Shown one piece after another: positions 23,099 through 35,135 of a DNA stretch of 64,000 nucleotides (its first letter is position 1; every line of letters begins with the position of its first letter). This DNA is from Rhynochetos jubatus (taxonomy: Eukaryota > Chordata > Aves > Eurypygiformes > Rhynochetidae), in contig CM050672.1 in the NCBI GenBank assembly GCA_027574665.1, positions 10,152,001-10,216,000 on the forward strand, in the 5' to 3' direction. Both the position numbers and the translations under genes were made by a program. The notes under the pieces are model-generated. The model was not told where the DNA came from and did no database searches. It saw only the letters and a list, made by a program, of their open reading frames with translations.

Positions 23099-23687
23099 TG
23101 GCTGCCTTTTGGGCTGGAGCTTCTCGTGGTTTGAGGCCTGGCTTGCTCCACCCCCTGCTCTTGAGATTCTCCCGGATTTGGGCTGCATTTTGGCTGCCTG
23201 TTGGGCTGGAGCTTCTCGTGGTTTGAGGCCTGGCTTGCTCCACCCCCTGCTCTTGAGATTCTCCAGGAGGTGGGCTGCATTTTCGCTGCCTGTTGGGCTG
23301 GAGATTCTCGTGGTTTCAGGCCTGGCTTGCTCCACCCCCTGCTCTTGAGATTCTCCCGGATGTGGGCTGGATTATGGCTGCCTTTTGGGCTGGAGCTTCT
23401 CGTGGTTTGAGGCCTGGCTTGCTCCACCCCCTGCTCTTGAGATTCTCCCGGAGGTGGGCTGCATTTTGGCTGCCTATTGGGATGGAGCTTCTCGTTCTTT
23501 GGGGCATGGCTGGCTCCACCTCCTGCTCTTGAGATTCTCCCGGAGGTGGGCTGCATTTTGGCTGCCTTTTGGGCTGGAGATTCTCGTGGTTTGAGGCCTG
23601 GCTTGCTCCAACCCCTGCTCTTGAGATTCTCCCGGATGTTTGCTGTATTTTGGCTGTTTTTTGGGCTGGAGCTTCTCGTGGTTTGAG

Positions 23688-23733
23688 GCCTGCCTTCCTC
23701 CAACCCCTGCTCTTGACATTCTCCGGATATGGG
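23688..23733. repeat. 91-bp marker monomer no. 4, GCCTTCC subtype
   Basis: It ends the 88-monomer marker-free stretch. It is preceded by a GATGTTTGCTGTATTTTGG monomer and, two more monomers upstream, by a TTCTTTGGGGC monomer. Its closest relative in context is marker no. 7. Confidence 0.9.
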
Positions 23734-25894
23734 CTGCATTTTGGCTGCATTTTGGGCTGGAGCTTCTCGTGGTTTGAGGCCTGGCTTGCTCCACCCCCTG
23801 CTCTTGAGATTCTCCCGGAGGTGGGCTGCATTTTGGCTGCATTTTGGGCTGGAGCTTCTCGTGGTTTGAGGCCTGCCTTGCTCCACCCCCTGCTCTTGAG
23901 ATTCTCCCGGAGGTGGGCTGCATTTTGGCTGCCTTTTGGGCTGGAGCTTCTCGTGATTTGAGGCCTGGCTTGCTCCACCCCCTGCTCTTGAGATTCTCCC
24001 GGATGTGGGCTGGATTTTGACTGCCTTTTGGGCTGGAGCTTCTCGTGGTTTGAGGCCTGCCTTGCTCCACCCCCTGCTCTTGAGATTCTCCCGTATGTGG
24101 GCTGCATTTCGGCTGATTCTTGGGCTGTAGCTTCTCGTGGTTTGAGGCCTGGCTTGCTCGACCCCCTGCTCTTGATATTCTCCTGGATGTGGGCTGCATT
24201 TTGGCTGCCTATTGGGCTGGAGCTTCTCGTGGTTTGAGGCCTGGCTTGCTCCACCCCCTGCTCTTGAGATTCTCCCGGATGTGGGCTGCATTTTGGCTGA
24301 TTCTTGGGCTGGAGCTTCTCGTGGTTTGAGGCCTGGCTTGCTCCACCCCCTGCTCTTGAGATTCTCCCGGATTTGGGCTGCATTTTGGCTGCCTGTTGGG
24401 CTGGAGCTTCTCGTGGTTTGAGGCCTGGCTTGCTCCACCCCCTGCTCTTGATATTCTCTCGGATGTGGGCTGCATTTTGGCTGCCTTTTGGGCTGGAGCT
24501 TCTCGTGGTTTGAGGCCTGGCTTGCTCCACCCCCTGCTCTTGAGATTCTCCCGGATGTGGGCTGCATTTTGGCTACATTTTGCGCTGGAGCTTCTCGTGG
24601 TTTGAGGTCTGGCTTGCTCCACCCCCTGCTCTTGAGATTCTCCCGGAGGTGGGCTGGCTTTTGGCTGCCTTTTGGGCTGGAGCTTCTCGTGGTTTGAGGC
24701 CTGGCTTGCTCCACGCCCTGCTCTTGATATTCTCCTGGATGTGGGCTGCATTTTGGCTGATACTTGGGCTGGAGCTTCTCGTGGTTTGAGGCCTGCCTTG
24801 CTCCACCCCCTGCTCTTGAGATTCTCCCGGATGTGGGCTGCATTTTGGCTGCCTTTTGGGCTGGAGCTTCTTGTGGTTTGAGGCCTGTCTTGCTCCACCC
24901 CCTGCTCTTGAGATTCTCCCGGATGTGGGCTGCATTTTGGCTGCCTTTTGGGCTGGAGCTTCTCGTGGTTTGAGGCCTGGCTTGCTCCACCCCCTGCTCT
25001 TGAGATTCTCCCGCATGTGGGCTGCATTTTGGCTGCATTTTGGGCTGGAGCTTCTCCTGGTTTGAGGCCTGGTTTGCTCCACCACCTGCTCTTGATATTC
25101 CCCCGGATGTGGGCTGCATTTTGGTTGCATTTTGGGCTGGAGCTTCTCGTGGTTTGAGGCCTGCCTTGCTCCACCACCTGCTCTTGAGATTCTCCCGCAT
25201 GTGGTCTGCATTTTGGCTAAATCTTGGGCTGGAGCTTCTCGTGGTTTGAGGCCTGGCTTGCTCCACCCCCTGCTCTTGAGATTCTCCTGGATGTGGGCTG
25301 CATTTTGGCTGCCTTTTGGGCTGGAGCTTCTCGTGGTTTGAGGCCTGGCTTGCTCCACCCCCTGCTCTTGAGATTCTCCCGGATTTGGGCTGCATTTTGG
25401 CTGATTCTTGGGCTGGAGCTTCTCGTGGTTTGAGGCCTGGCTTGCTCCACCCCCTGCTCTTGAGATTCTCCCGGAGGTGGGCTGCATTTTCGCTGCCTGT
25501 TGGGCTGGAGATTCTCGTGGTTTGAGGCCTGGCTTGCTCCACCCCCTGCTCTTGAGATTCTCCCGGATGTGGGCTGGATTATGGCTGCCTTTTGGGCTGG
25601 AGCTTCTCGTGGTTTGAGGCCTGGCTTGCTAAACCCCCTGCTCTTGAGATTCTCCCGGAGGTGGGCTGCATTTTGGCTGCCTATTGGGATGGAGCTTCTC
25701 GTTCTTTGGGGCATGGCTGGCTCCACCTCCTGCTCTTGAGATTCTCCCGGAGGTGGGCTGCATTTTGGCTGCCTTTTGGGCTGGAGCTTCTCGTGGTTTG
25801 AGGCCTGGCTTGCTCCACCCCCTGCTCTTGAGATTCTCCCGGATGTTTGCTGTATTTTGGCTGTTTTTTGGGCTGGAGCTTCTCGTGGTTTGAG

Positions 25895-25940
25895 GCCTGA
25901 CTTCCTCCAACCCCTGCTCTTGACATTCTCCGGATATGGG
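25895..25940. repeat. 91-bp marker monomer no. 5, GACTTCC subtype
   Basis: It lies in the left copy of the 1,747-bp tandem pair, 24 monomers after no. 4 and 19 before no. 6. Confidence 0.9.
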
Positions 25941-27430
25941 CTGCATTTTGGCTGCATTTTGGGCTGGAGCTTCTCGTGGTTTGAGGCCTGGCTTGCTCCA
26001 CCCCCTGCTCTTGAGATTCTCCCGGAGGTGGGCTGCATTTTGGCTGCATTTTGGGCTGGAGCTTCTCGTGGTTTGAGGCCTGGCTTGCTCCACCCCCTGC
26101 TCTTGATATTCTCCTGGATGTGGGCTGCATTTTGGCTGATACTTGGGCTGGAGCTTCTCGTGGTTTGAGGCCTGCCTTGCTCCACCCCCTGCTCTTGAGA
26201 TTCTCCAGGATGTGGGCTGCATTTTGGCTGCCTTTTGGGCTGGAGCTTCTTGTGGTTTGAGGCCTGTCTTGCTCCACCCCCTGCTCTTGAGATTCTCCCG
26301 GATGTGGGCTGCATTTTGGCTGCCTTTTGGGCTGGAGCTTCTCCTGGTTTGAGGCCTGGCTTGCTCCACCCCCTGCTCTTGAGATTCTCCCGCATGTGGG
26401 CTGCATTTTGGCTGCCTTTTGGGCTGGAGCTTCTCCTGGTTTGAGGCCTGGCTTGCTCCACCCCCTGCTCTTGATATTCCCCCGGATGTGGGCTGCATTT
26501 TGGTTGCATTTTGGGCTGGAGCTTCTCGTGGTTTGAGGCCTGGCTTGCTCCACCCCCTGCTCTTGAGATTCTCCCGGATTTGGGCTGCATTTTGGCTGCC
26601 TGTTGGGCTGGAGCTTCTCATGGTTTGAGGCCTGGCTTGCTCCACCCCCTTCTCTTGATATTCTCTCGGATGTGGGCTGCATTTTGGCTGCCTTTTGGGC
26701 TGGAGCTTCTCGTGGTTTGAGGCCTGGCTTGCTCCACCCCCTGCTCTTGAGATTCTCCCGGATGTGGGCTGCATTTTGGCTGCATTTTGGGCTGGAGCTT
26801 CTCGTGGTTTGAGGTCTGGCTTGCTCCACCCCCTGCTCTTGAGATTCTCCCGCATGTGGGCTGCATTTTGGCTGCCTTTTGGGCTGGAGCTTCTCCTGGT
26901 TTGAGGCCTGGCTTGCTCCACCCCCTGCTCTTGATATTCCCCTGGATGTGGGCTGCATTTTGGTTGCATTTTGGGCTGGATCTTCTCGTGGTTTGAGGCC
27001 TGGCTTGCTCCAGCCCCTGCTCTTGATATTCCCCCGGATGTGGGCTGCATTTTGGTTGCCTTTTGGGCTGGAGCTTCTCGTGGTTTGAGGCCTGGCTTGC
27101 TCCACCCCCTGCTCTTGAGATTCTCCCGGATGTGGGCTGCATTTTGGCTAAATCTTGGGCTGGAGCTTCTCGTGGTTTGAGGCCTGGCTTGCTCCACCCC
27201 CTGCTCTTGAGATTCTCCTGGATGTGGCCTGCATTTTGGCTGCCTTTTGGGCTGGAGCTTCTCGTGGTTTGAGGCCTGGCTTGCTCCACCCCCTGCTCTT
27301 GAGATTCTCCCGGATGTGGGCTGCATTTTGGCTGCCTTTTGGGCTGGAGCTTCTCGTGGTTTGAGGCCTGGCTTGCTCCACCCCCTGCTCTTGAGATTCT
27401 CCCGGATTTGGGCTGCATTTTGGCTGCCTG

Positions 27431-27480
27431 TTGGGCTGGAGCTTCTCGTTCTTTGGGGCATGGCTGGCTCCACCTCCTGC
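27431..27480. repeat. Chimeric TTCTTTGGGGC monomer
   Basis: The 3' part is the diagnostic variant (TTCTTTGGGGCATGGCTGG with CTCCACCTCC). The 5' part is an ordinary GATTTGGGCTGC / GCCTGTTGGGCTGG copy, not the usual CCTATTGGGATGG. It sits exactly at the junction of the 1,747-bp tandem pair and probably is the exchange point that created it. Confidence 0.75.
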
Positions 27481-27641
27481 TCTTGAGATTCTCCCGGAGG
27501 TGGGCTGCATTTTGGCTGCCTTTTGGGCTGGAGCTTCTCGTGGTTTGAGGCCTGGCTTGCTCCACCCCCTGCTCTTGAGATTCTCCCGGATATGGGCTGG
27601 ATTTTGGCTGTTTTTTGGGCTGGAGCTTCTCGTGGTTTGAG

Positions 27642-27687
27642 GCCTGACTTCCTCCAACCCCTGCTCTTGACATTCTCCGGATATGGG
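27642..27687. repeat. 91-bp marker monomer no. 6, GACTTCC subtype
   Basis: It lies in the right copy of the 1,747-bp pair. The preceding monomer keeps the GGCTGTTTTTTGGG segment but has GATATGGGCTGGATTTTGG instead of the usual GATGTTTGCTG form. Confidence 0.9.
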
Positions 27688-29664
27688 CTGCATTTTGGCT
27701 GCATTTTGGGCTGGAGCTTCTCGTGGTTTGAGGCCTGGCTTGCTCCACCCCCTGCTCTTGAGATTCTCCCGGAGGTGGGCTGCATTTTGGCTGCATTTTG
27801 GGCTGGAGCTTCTCGTGGTTTGAGGCCTGGCTTGCTCCACCCCCTGCTCTTGATATTCTCCTGGATGTGGGCTGCATTTTGGCTGATACTTGGGCTGGAG
27901 CTTCTCGTGGTTTGAGGCCTGCCTTGCTCCACCCCCTGCTCTTGAGATTCTCCAGGATGTGGGCTGCATTTTGGCTGCCTTTTGGGCTGGAGCTTCTTGT
28001 GGTTTGAGGCCTGTCTTGCTCCACCCCCTGCTCTTGAGATTCTCCCGGATGTGGGCTGCATTTTGGCTGCCTTTTGGGCTGGAGCTTCTCCTGGTTTGAG
28101 GCCTGGCTTGCTCCACCCCCTGCTCTTGAGATTCTCCCGCATGTGGGCTGCATTTTGGCTGCCTTTTGGGCTGGAGCTTCTCCTGGTTTGAGGCCTGGCT
28201 TGCTCCACCCCCTGCTCTTGATATTCCCCCGGATGTGGGCTGCATTTTGGTTGCATTTTGGGCTGGAGCTTCTCGTGGTTTGAGGCCTGGCTTGCTCCAC
28301 CCCCTGCTCTTGAGATTCTCCCGGATTTGGGCTGCATTTTGGCTGCCTGTTGGGCTGGAGCTTCTCGTGGTTTGAGGCCTGGCTTGCTCCACCCCCTTCT
28401 CTTGATATTCTCTCGGATGTGGGCTGCATTTTGGCTGCCTTTTGGGCTGGAGCTTCTCGTGGTTTGAGGCCTGGCTTGCTCCACCCCCTGCTCTTGAGAT
28501 TCTCCCGGATGTGGGCTGCATTTTGGCTGCATTTTGGGCTGGAGCTTCTCGTGGTTTGAGGTCTGGCTTGCTCCACCCCCTGCTCTTGAGATTCTCCCGC
28601 ATGTGGGCTGCATTTTGGCTGCCTTTTGGGCTGGAGCTTCTCCTGGTTTGAGGCCTGGCTTGCTCCACCCCCTGCTCTTGATATTCCCCTGGATGTGGGC
28701 TGCATTTTGGTTGCATTTTGGGCTGGATCTTCTCGTGGTTTGAGGCCTGGCTTGCTCCAGCCCCTGCTCTTGAGATTCCCCCGGATGTGGGCTGCATTTT
28801 GGTTGCCTTTTGGGCTGGAGCTTCTCGTGGTTTGAGGCCTGGCTTGCTCCACCCCCTGCTCTTGAGATTCTCCCGGATGTGGGCTGCATTTTGGCTAAAT
28901 CTTGGGCTGGAGCTTCTCGTGGTTTGAGGCCTGGCTTGCTCCACCCCCTGCTCTTGAGATTCTCCTGGATGTGGCCTGCATTTTGGCTGCCTTTTGGGCT
29001 GGAGCTTCTCGTGGTTTGAGGCCTGGCTTGCTCCACCCCCTGCTCTTGAGATTCTCCCGGATGTGGGCTGGATTTTGGCTGCCTTTTGGGCTGGAGCTTC
29101 TCGTGGTTTGAGGCCTGGCTTGCTCCACCCCCTGCTCTTGAGATTCTCCCGGATTTGGGCTGCATTTTGGCTGCCTGTTGGGCTGGAGCTTCTCGTGGTT
29201 TGAGGCCTGGCTTGCTCCACCCCCTGCTCTTGAGATTCTCCAGGAGGTGGGCTGCATTTTCGCTGCCTGTTGGTCTGGAGATTCTCGTGGTTTCAGGCCT
29301 GGCTTGCTCCACCCCCTGCTCTTGAGATTCTCCCGGATGTGGGCTGGATTATGGCTGCCTTTTGGGCTGGAGCTTCTCGTGGTTTGAGGCCTGGCTTGCT
29401 CCACCCCCTGCTCTTGAGATTCTCCCGGAGGTGGGCTGCATTTTGGCTGCCTATTGGGATGGAGCTTCTCGTTCTTTGGGGCATGGCTGGCTCCACCTCC
29501 TGCTCTTGAGATTCTCCCGGAGGTGGGCTGCATTTTGGCTGCCTTTTGGGCTGGAGCTTCTCGTGGTTTGAGGCCTGGCTTGCTCCACCCCCTGCTCTTG
29601 AGATTCTCCCGGATGTTTGCTGTATTTTGGCTGTTTTTTGGGCTGGAGCTTCTCGTGGTTTGAG

Positions 29665-29710
29665 GCCTGCCTTCCTCCAACCCCTGCTCTTGACATTCTC
29701 CGGATATGGG
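29665..29710. repeat. 91-bp marker monomer no. 7, GCCTTCC subtype
   Basis: It lies 5,977 bp after no. 4, the same subtype in a matching context. It begins the next GCC-GAC-GAC series. Confidence 0.9.
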
Positions 29711-31779
29711 CTGCATTTTGGCTGCATTTTGGGCTGGAGCTTCTCGTGGTTTGAGGCCTGGCTTGCTCCACCCCCTGCTCTTGAGATTCTCCCGGAGGTG
29801 GGCTGCATTTTGGCTGCCTTTTGGGCTGGAGCTTCTCGTGATTTGAGGCCTGGCTTGCTCCACCCCCTGCTCTTGAGATTCTCCCGGATGTGGGCTGGAT
29901 TTTGACTGCCTTTTGGGCTGGAGCTTCTCGTGGTTTGAGGCCTGGCTTGCTCCACCCCCTGCTCTTGAGATTCTCCCGTATGTGGGCTGCATTTTGGCTG
30001 ATTCTTGGGCTGGATCTTCTCGTGGTTTGAGGCCTGGCTTGCTCGACCCCCTGCTCTTGATATTCTCCTGGATGTGGGCTGCATTTTGGCTGCCTTTTGG
30101 GCTGGAGCTTCTCGTGGTTTGAGGCCTGGCTTGCTCCACCCCCTGCTCTTGAGATTCTCCCGTATGTGGGCTGCATTTTGGCTGATTCTTGGGCTGGAGC
30201 TTCTCGTGGTTTGAGGCCTGGCTTGCTCCACCCCCTGCTCTTGAGATTCTCCCGGATTTGGGCTGCATTTTGGCTGCCTGTTGGGCTGGAGCTTCTCGTG
30301 GTTTGAGGCCTGGCTTGCTCCACCCCCTGCTCTTGATATTCTCTCGGATGTGGGCTGCATTTTGGCTGCATTTTGGGCTGGAGCTTCTCGTGGTTTGAGG
30401 CCTGGCTTGCTCCACCCCCTGCTCTTGAGATTCTCCCGGATGTGGGCTGCATTTTGGCTACATTTTGCGCTGGAGCTTCTCGTGGTTTGAGGTCTGGCTT
30501 GCTCCACCCCCTGCTCTTGAGATTCTCCCGGAGGTGGGCTGGCTTTTGGCTGCCTTTTGGGCTGGAGCTTCTCGTGGTTTGAGGCCTGGCTTGCTCCACG
30601 CCCTGCTCTTGATATTCTCCTGGATGTGGGCTGCATTTTGGCTGATACTTGGGCTGGAGCTTCTCGTGGTTTGAGGCCTGGCTTGCTCCACCCCCTGCTC
30701 TTGAGATTCTCCCGGATGTGGGCTGCATTTTGGCTGCCTTTTGGGCTGGAGCTTCTTGTGGTTTGAGGCCTGTCTTGCTCCACCCCCTGCTCTTGAGATT
30801 CTCCCGGATGTGGGCTGCATTTTGGCTGCCTTTTGGGCTGGAGCTTCTCCTGGTTTGAGGCCTGGCTTGCTCCACCCCCTGCTCTTGAGATTCTCCCGCA
30901 TGTGGGCTGCATTTTGGCTGCATTTTGGGCTGGAGCTTCTCCTGGTTTGAGGCCTGGTTTGCTCCACCCCCTGCTCTTGATATTCCCCCGGATGTGGGCT
31001 GCATTTTGGTTGCATTTTGGGCTGGAGCTTCTCGTGGTTTGAGGCCTGCCTTGCTCCACCCCCTGCTCTTGAGATTCTCCCGCATGTGGTCTGCATTTTG
31101 GCTAAATCTTGGGCTGGAGCTTCTCGTGGTTTGAGGCCTGGCTTGCTCCACCCCCTGCTCTTGAGATTCTCCTGGATGTGGGCTGCATTTTGGCTGCCTT
31201 TTGGGCTGGAGCTTCTCGTGGTTTGAGGCCTGGCTTGCTCCACCCCCTGCTCTTGAGATTCTCCCGTATGTGGGCTGCATTTTGGCTGCTTATTGGGCTG
31301 GAGCTTCTCGTGGTTTGAGGCCTGGCTTGCTCCACCCCCTGCTCTTGAGATTCTCCCAGATTTGGGCTGCATTTTGGCTGATTCTTGGGCTGGAGCTTCT
31401 CGTGGTTTGAGGCCTGGCTTGCTCCACCCCCTGCTCTTGAGATTCTCCCGGATGTGGGCTGGATTATGGCTGCCTTTTGGGCTGGAGCTTCTCGTGGTTT
31501 GAGGCCTGGCTTGCTCCACCCCCTGCTCTTGAGATTCTCCCGGAGGTGGGCTGCATTTTGGCTGCCTATTGGGATGGAGCTTCTCGTTCTTTGGGGCATG
31601 GCTGGCTCCACCTCCTGCTCTTGAGATTCTCCCGGAGGTGGGCTGCATTTTGGCTGCCTTTTGGGCTGGAGCTTCTCGTGGTTTGAGGCCTGGCTTGCTC
31701 CACCCCCTGCTCTTGAGATTCTCCCGGATGTTTGCTGTATTTTGGCTGTTTTTTGGGCTGGAGCTTCTCGTGGTTTGAG

Positions 31780-31825
31780 GCCTGACTTCCTCCAACCCCT
31801 GCTCTTGACATTCTCCGGATATGGG
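31780..31825. repeat. 91-bp marker monomer no. 8, GACTTCC subtype
   Basis: It lies 5,885 bp after no. 5, whose flanks it shares (GCTGATACTTGGG, CTCCAGGATG and TTCTTGTGG downstream). Confidence 0.9.
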
Positions 31826-32999
31826 CTGCATTTTGGCTGCATTTTGGGCTGGAGCTTCTCGTGGTTTGAGGCCTGGCTTGCTCCACCCCCTGCTCTTGAG
31901 ATTCTCCCGGAGGTGGGCTGCATTTTGGCTGCATTTTGGGCTGGAGCTTCTCGTGGTTTGAGGCCTGGCTTGCTCCACCCCCTGCTCTTGATATTCTCCT
32001 GGATGTGGGCTGCATTTTGGCTGATACTTGGGCTGGAGCTTCTCGTGGTTTGAGGCCTGCCTTGCTCCACCCCCTGCTCTTGAGATTCTCCAGGATGTGG
32101 GCTGCATTTTGGCTGCCTTTTGGGCTGGAGCTTCTTGTGGTTTGAGGCCTGTCTTGATCCACCCCCTGCTCTTGAGATTCTCCCGGATGTGGGCTGCATT
32201 TTGGCTGCCTTTTGGGCTGGAGCTTCTCGTGGTTTGAGGCCTGGCTTGCTCCACCCCCTGCTCTTGAGATTCTCCCGGATGTGGGCTGCATTTTGGCTGC
32301 CTTTTGGGCTGGAGCTTCTCCTGGTTTGAGGCCTGGCTTGCTCCACCCCCTGCTCTTGATATTCCCCCGGATGTGGGCTGCATTTTGGTTGCATTTTGGG
32401 CTGGAGCTTCTCGTGGTTTGAGGCCTGGCTTGCTCCACCCCCTGCTCTTGATATTCCCCCGGATGTGGGCTGCATTTTGGTTGCCTTTTGGGCTGGAGCT
32501 TCTCGTGGTTTGAGGCCTGGCTTGCTCCACCCCCTGCTCTTGAGATTCTCCCGCATGTGGTTTGCATTTTGGCTAAATCTTGGGCTGGAGCTTCTCGTGG
32601 TTTGAGGCCTGGCTTGCTCCACCCCCTGCTCTTGAGATTCTCCTGGATGTGGGCTGCATTTTGGCTGCCTTTTGGGCTGGAGCTTCTCGTGGTTTGAGGC
32701 CTGGCTTGCTCCACCCCCTGCTCTTGAGATTCTCCCGGAGGTGGGCTGCATTTTGGCTGCTTATTGGGCTGGAGCTTCTCGTGGTTTGAGGCCTGGCTTG
32801 CTCCACCCCCTGCTCTTGAGATTCTCCCGGATTTGGGCTGCATTTTCGCTGCCTGTTGGGCTGGAGCTTCTCGTGGTTTGAGGCCTGGCTTGCTCCACCC
32901 CCTGCTCTTGAGATTCTCCCGGAGGTGGGCTGCATTTTCGCTGCCTGTTGGGCTGGAGATTCTCGTGGTTTGAGGCCTGGCTTGCTCCACCCCCTGCTC

Positions 33000-33736
33000 T
33001 TGAGATTCTCCCGGATGTGGGCTGGATTATGGCTGCCTTTTGGGCTGGAGCTTCTCGTGGTTTGAGGCCTGGCTTGCTCCACCCCCTGCTCTTGAGATTC
33101 TCCCGGATGTGGGCTGCATTTTGGCTGCCTATTGGGATGGAGCTTCTCGTTCTTTGGGGCATGGCTGGCTCCACCTCCTGCTCTTGAGATTCTCCCGGAG
33201 GTGGGCTGCATTTTGGCTGCCTATTGGGATGGAGCTTCTCGTTCTTTGGGGCATGGCTGGCTCCACCTCCTGCTCTTGAGATTCTCCCGGAGGTGGGCTG
33301 CATTTTGGCTGCTTTTTGGGCTGGAGCTTCTCGTGGTTTGAGGCCTGGCTTGCTCCACCCCCTGCTCTTGAGATTCTCCCGGATGTGGGCTGGATTATGG
33401 CTGCCTTTTGGGCTGGAGCTTCTCGTGGTTTGAGGCCTGGCTTGCTCCACCCCCTGCTCTTGAGATTCTCCCGGATGTGGGCTGCATTTTGGCTGCCTAT
33501 TGGGATGGAGCTTCTCGTTCTTTGGGGCATGGCTGGCTCCACCTCCTGCTCTTGAGATTCTCCCGGAGGTGGGCTGCATTTTGGCTGCCTATTGGGATGG
33601 AGCTTCTCGTTCTTTGGGGCATGGCTGGCTCCACCTCCTGCTCTTGAGATTCTCCCGGAGGTGGGCTGCATTTTGGCTGCTTTTTGGGCTGGAGCTTCTC
33701 GTGGTTTGAGGCCTGGCTTGCTCCACCCCCTGCTCT
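33000..33736. repeat. Four-monomer tandem duplication (368 bp)
   Basis: The block with GGATTATGG, an ordinary monomer and two successive TTCTTTGGGGC monomers (about 33,135 and 33,227) repeats at 33,369-33,736 (TTCTTTGGGGC at 33,503 and 33,595). This gives four TTCTTTGGGGC monomers within about 500 bp, against one at most other sites. Confidence 0.85.
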
Positions 33737-33802
33737 TGAGATTCTCCCGGATTTGGGCTGCATTTTGGCTGCCTGTTGGGCTGGAGGTTCTCGTGGTTTG
33801 AG

Positions 33803-33848
33803 GCCTGACTTCCTCCAACCCCTGCTCTTGACATTCTCCGGATATGGG
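33803..33848. repeat. 91-bp marker monomer no. 9, GACTTCC subtype
   Basis: It follows an ordinary GATTTGGGCTGC / GCCTGTTGGG monomer rather than the GATGTTTGCTG partner, so the partner was replaced or lost here. It lies 22 monomers after no. 8 and 14 before no. 10. Confidence 0.9.
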
Positions 33849-35089
33849 CTGCATTTTGGCTGCATTTTGGGCTGGAGCTTCTCGTGGTTTGAGGCCTGTC
33901 TTGCTCCACCCCCTGCTCTTGAGATTCTCCCGGAGGTGGGCTGCATTTTGGCTGCATTTTGGGCTGGAGCTTCTCGTGGTTTGAGGCCTGGCTTGCTCCA
34001 CCCCCTGCTCTTGATATTCTCCTGGATGTGGGCTGCATTTTGGCTGATACTTGGGCTGGAGCTTCTCGTGGTTTGAGGCCTGGCTTGCTCCACCCCCTGC
34101 TCTTGAGATTCTCCCCGATGTGGGCTGGATTTTGGCTGCCTTTTGGGCTGGAGCTTCTTGTGGTTTGAGGCCTGTCTTGCTCCACCCCCTGCTCTTGAGA
34201 TTCTCCCGGATGTGGGCTGCATTTTGGTTGCATTTTGGGCTGGAGCTTCTCCTGGTTTGAGGCCTGGCTTGCTCCACCCCCTGCTCTTGAGATTCTCCCG
34301 CATGTGGGCTGCATTTTGGCTGCCTTTTGGGCTGGAGCTTCTCCTGGTTTGAGGCCTGGCTTGCTCCACCCCCTGCTCTTGATATTCCCCCGGATGTGGG
34401 CCGCATTTTGGTTGCATTTTGGGCTGGAGCTTCTCGTGGTTTGAGGCCTGGCTTGCTCCACCCCCTGCTCTTGATATTCCCCCGGATGTGGGCTGCATTT
34501 TGGTTGCCTTTTGGGCTGGAGCTTCTCGTGGTTTGAGGCCTGCCTTGCTCCACCCCCTGCTCTTGAGATTCTCCCGCATGTGGTTTGCATTTTGGCTAAA
34601 TCTTGGGCTGGAGCTTCTCGTGGTTTGAGGCCTGGCTTGCTCCACCCCCTGCTCTTGAGATTCTCCTGGATGTGGGCTGCATTTTGGCTGCCTTTTGGGC
34701 TGGAGCTTCTCGTGGTTTGAGGCCTGGCTTGCTCCACCCCCTGCCCTTGAGATTCTCCCGTAGGTGGGCTGCATTTTGGCTGCTTATTGGGCTGGAGCTT
34801 CTCGTGGTTTGAGGCCTGGCTTGCTCCACCCCCTGCTCTTGAGATTCTCCCGGATTTGGGCTGCATTTTGGCTGCCTGTTGGGCTGGAGCTTCTCGTGGT
34901 TTGAGGCCTGGCTTGCTCCACCCCCTGCTCTTGAGATTCTCCCGGAGGTGGGCTGGATTATGGCTGCCTTTTGGGCTGGAGCTTCTCGTGGTTTGAGGCC
35001 TGGCTTGCTCCACCCCCTGCTCTTGAGATTCTCCCGGATGTTTGCTGTATTTTGGCTGTTTTTTGGGCTGGAGCTTCTCGTGGTTTGAG

Positions 35090-35135
35090 GCCTGCCTTCC
35101 TCCAACCCCTGCTCTTGACATTCTCCGGATATGGG
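35090..35135. repeat. 91-bp marker monomer no. 10, GCCTTCC subtype
   Basis: Preceded by the GATGTTTGCTG partner. A GGAGGTGGGCTGGATTATGG hybrid monomer lies two monomers upstream and no TTCTTTGGGGC monomer is nearby. It is the first of four successive GCC-subtype markers. Confidence 0.9.

Larger units (their letters stand above)
15640..23640. repeat. Marker-free stretch of 88 monomers inside domain B
   Basis: Between the third and fourth 91-bp markers there are 88 monomer intervals with no copy of the marker, of its GATGTTTGCTG partner or of the TTCTTTGGGGC variant. The stretch has its own duplications (2,024, 1,012, 1,288 and 184 bp offsets) and carries domain A-type variants such as GACGTGTGCTGC (16,183, 17,563, 18,023 and 19,587) and CTATCGGATGTGG (16,361). 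No net length change is seen: the 92-bp phase is constant from 15,749 to 23,569. Confidence 0.75.
25695..29187. repeat. Tandem duplication, offset 1,747 bp (19 monomers less one base)
   Basis: About 25,695-27,440 is followed directly by its copy at 27,442-29,187, each containing one GACTTCC-subtype 91-bp marker. The order GCTGATACTTGGG, CTCCAGGATG, TTCTTGTGG, TTCTCCTGG, CCCGCATG, GGTTGCATTTTGGG, CACCCCCTTCTC, GGATCTTCTCG, CTCCAGCCCC and GGCTAAATCTTGGG is kept. Differences include the monomer before the marker (GATGTTTGCTG against GATATGGGCTGG), TTCTCATGG at 26,615, and CTTGATATT against CTTGAGATT at 27,022 / 28,769. Confidence 0.9.
23200..31250. repeat. Super-repeat pair, offset about 5.9-6.0 kb
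   Basis: About 23.1-23.7 kb matches 29.1-29.7 kb at an offset of 5,977 bp, and about 24.0-25.3 kb matches 29.9-31.2 kb at 5,885 bp. The left copy has one extra monomer near 23.8 kb. Shared rare variants include CTCCAGGAGGTGGG, GTGGTTTCAGGCC, GATTTGAGGCC, TTGCTCGACCCCC, GGCTACATTTTGCGC and CCACGCCCTGC. The shared order across several kilobases, with only slight differences, points to amplification of a unit of about 6 kb. Confidence 0.8.
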
